A stretch of 38,039 nt of DNA. Source: Bacteroidota bacterium. Its GTDB lineage: Bacteria; Bacteroidota; Bacteroidia; Chitinophagales; Chitinophagaceae. Numbering within the stretch: position 1 is the first letter of the stretch; every line of letters starts with the position of its first letter. The stretch lies in assembly GCA_023391015.1 (NCBI GenBank), contig JAEWBT010000072.1:1-38039 (forward strand). The letters run 5' to 3'. Below, one piece after another: positions 37,832-38,039 of the stretch. Below the pieces are notes generated by a model. The model was given only the letters and a program-made list of their open reading frames with translations, did not search any database and was not told the origin of the DNA. The position numbers and the translations under genes were made by a program.

Positions 37832-38039
37832 TGGAGCCGGGGAGAATCGAACTCCCGTCCAAACAAGTGCCAAATACGCTTTCTACAGGTTTATTCGCGG
37901 CATTTAATCTCGGAAACCCGCCGGAGCCGGACGAACCTACGGGTTTCCCAGTCGCTGTTTTTAAGCTTTACGACGCGACGATCGCAAAGCCGATGCTTTG
38001 TTGGAGTGATGGGCGGCGGCGGCGTACAAAGCCAAAACG
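37832..38039 (-). ncRNA. ssrA: Transfer-messenger RNA, 3' part (5' part outside window)
   Basis: On the - strand the segment ends with a T-arm (GGGAG-TTCGATT-CTCCC) and the acceptor strand GGCTCC plus discriminator A (37832), the standard tmRNA 3' end. Upstream of it is TGTAGAAAGC, also typical of Bacteroidota tmRNAs. CCA is not encoded (CAA follows), so it would be added after transcription. A strong hairpin pairs 37912-37920 with 37940-37948, as expected for a pseudoknot region. Only about 208 nt are inside the window, and no tag reading frame ending in the usual YALAA-stop is found, so the tag and 5' acceptor strand most likely lie past the edge. tmRNA rescues stalled ribosomes with SmpB and tags the product for ClpXP-type degradation. 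Confidence 0.9.

Noticed and set aside
569..38039. CRISPR arrays
   Set aside because: No regularly spaced identical repeats with unique spacers were seen; the word repeats are too short and irregular.
37832..38039. A tmRNA tag frame such as one ending at 37967
   Set aside because: None of the frames in this stretch ends in the usual small hydrophobic Ala-rich tail, and known Bacteroidota tmRNAs have more sequence between tag and 3' end than is present here.

Overview
The window looks like chromosomal DNA of a member of the Bacteroidota, most likely near the Saprospiria/Chitinophagia. The evidence is a giant secreted protein with a type IX secretion (T9SS) type A sorting domain and GEVED modules, a carboxypeptidase-regulatory-like TonB receptor, a propeller sensor kinase with a LuxR-type regulator, a Bacteroidota-type tmRNA 3' end, and many start-proximal TAnnTTTG boxes, the Bacteroidota -7 promoter element. 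No phage, IS element, CRISPR array or tRNA was seen. Family names come from reading the translations; no database was searched.

Layout. 1-5650: end of pheS, an SDR-type epimerase/dehydratase, a stand-alone B12-binding domain, two tandem clpP genes, a small lipoprotein and recO, all on +. 5770-10913 is mostly on -: dnaN, a TonB-dependent receptor, a 73-residue small protein and a MurG-like glycosyltransferase. 10946-12048 (+): a 50-residue lipoprotein, an unknown 80-residue protein and a Uma2-family nuclease-like protein. 12401-14062 (-): only the N-terminal half of carB, followed by its own terminator. 14410-21786 (+): a surface protein of about 2458 residues, followed by an overlapping pair (TIM-barrel-like lipoprotein plus 814-residue helical-repeat protein). 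25571-28072 (-): an LpxL-like acyltransferase and rpoN. 28417-30317 (+): alanine dehydrogenase and purN. 30328-34019 (-): sensor kinase and response regulator. 34305-35717: a Fur-family regulator divergent from a thioredoxin-reductase-like flavoprotein, sharing a palindromic operator region. 35898-37630 (+): fatty acid desaturase and an LCM-type methyltransferase. 37832-end (-): 3' part of ssrA (tmRNA).

The most striking feature is not a gene. The perfect 10-bp palindrome TTTCCGGAAA occurs 34 times by my hand count in 38 kb, against about 0.04 expected for a random 10-mer. It lies in intergenic DNA, in terminator hairpins and in all three codon frames inside genes, so selection or spread acts on the DNA word. 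It is absent from the 7.4-kb surface-protein gene and from most of the highly conserved genes. This resembles the HIP1 palindrome of cyanobacteria or an uptake/methylation/nucleoid-protein site, but I know of no described function for it.

A second theme is intergenic DNA built from short iterated words, often in mirrored arrays: ATTGGAC with small GC hairpins at 1724-1912, a CATGTTTTATG inverted repeat at 569-746, a family of 28-bp palindromes starting GTAGAGAC, and GTTTA/CGGATT word strings on both sides of rpoN. A third is near-leaderless promoter placement: TAnnTTTG boxes sit 5-8 nt from the start codons of purN, carB, the TonB receptor, the fur-like gene and the small orphan protein.
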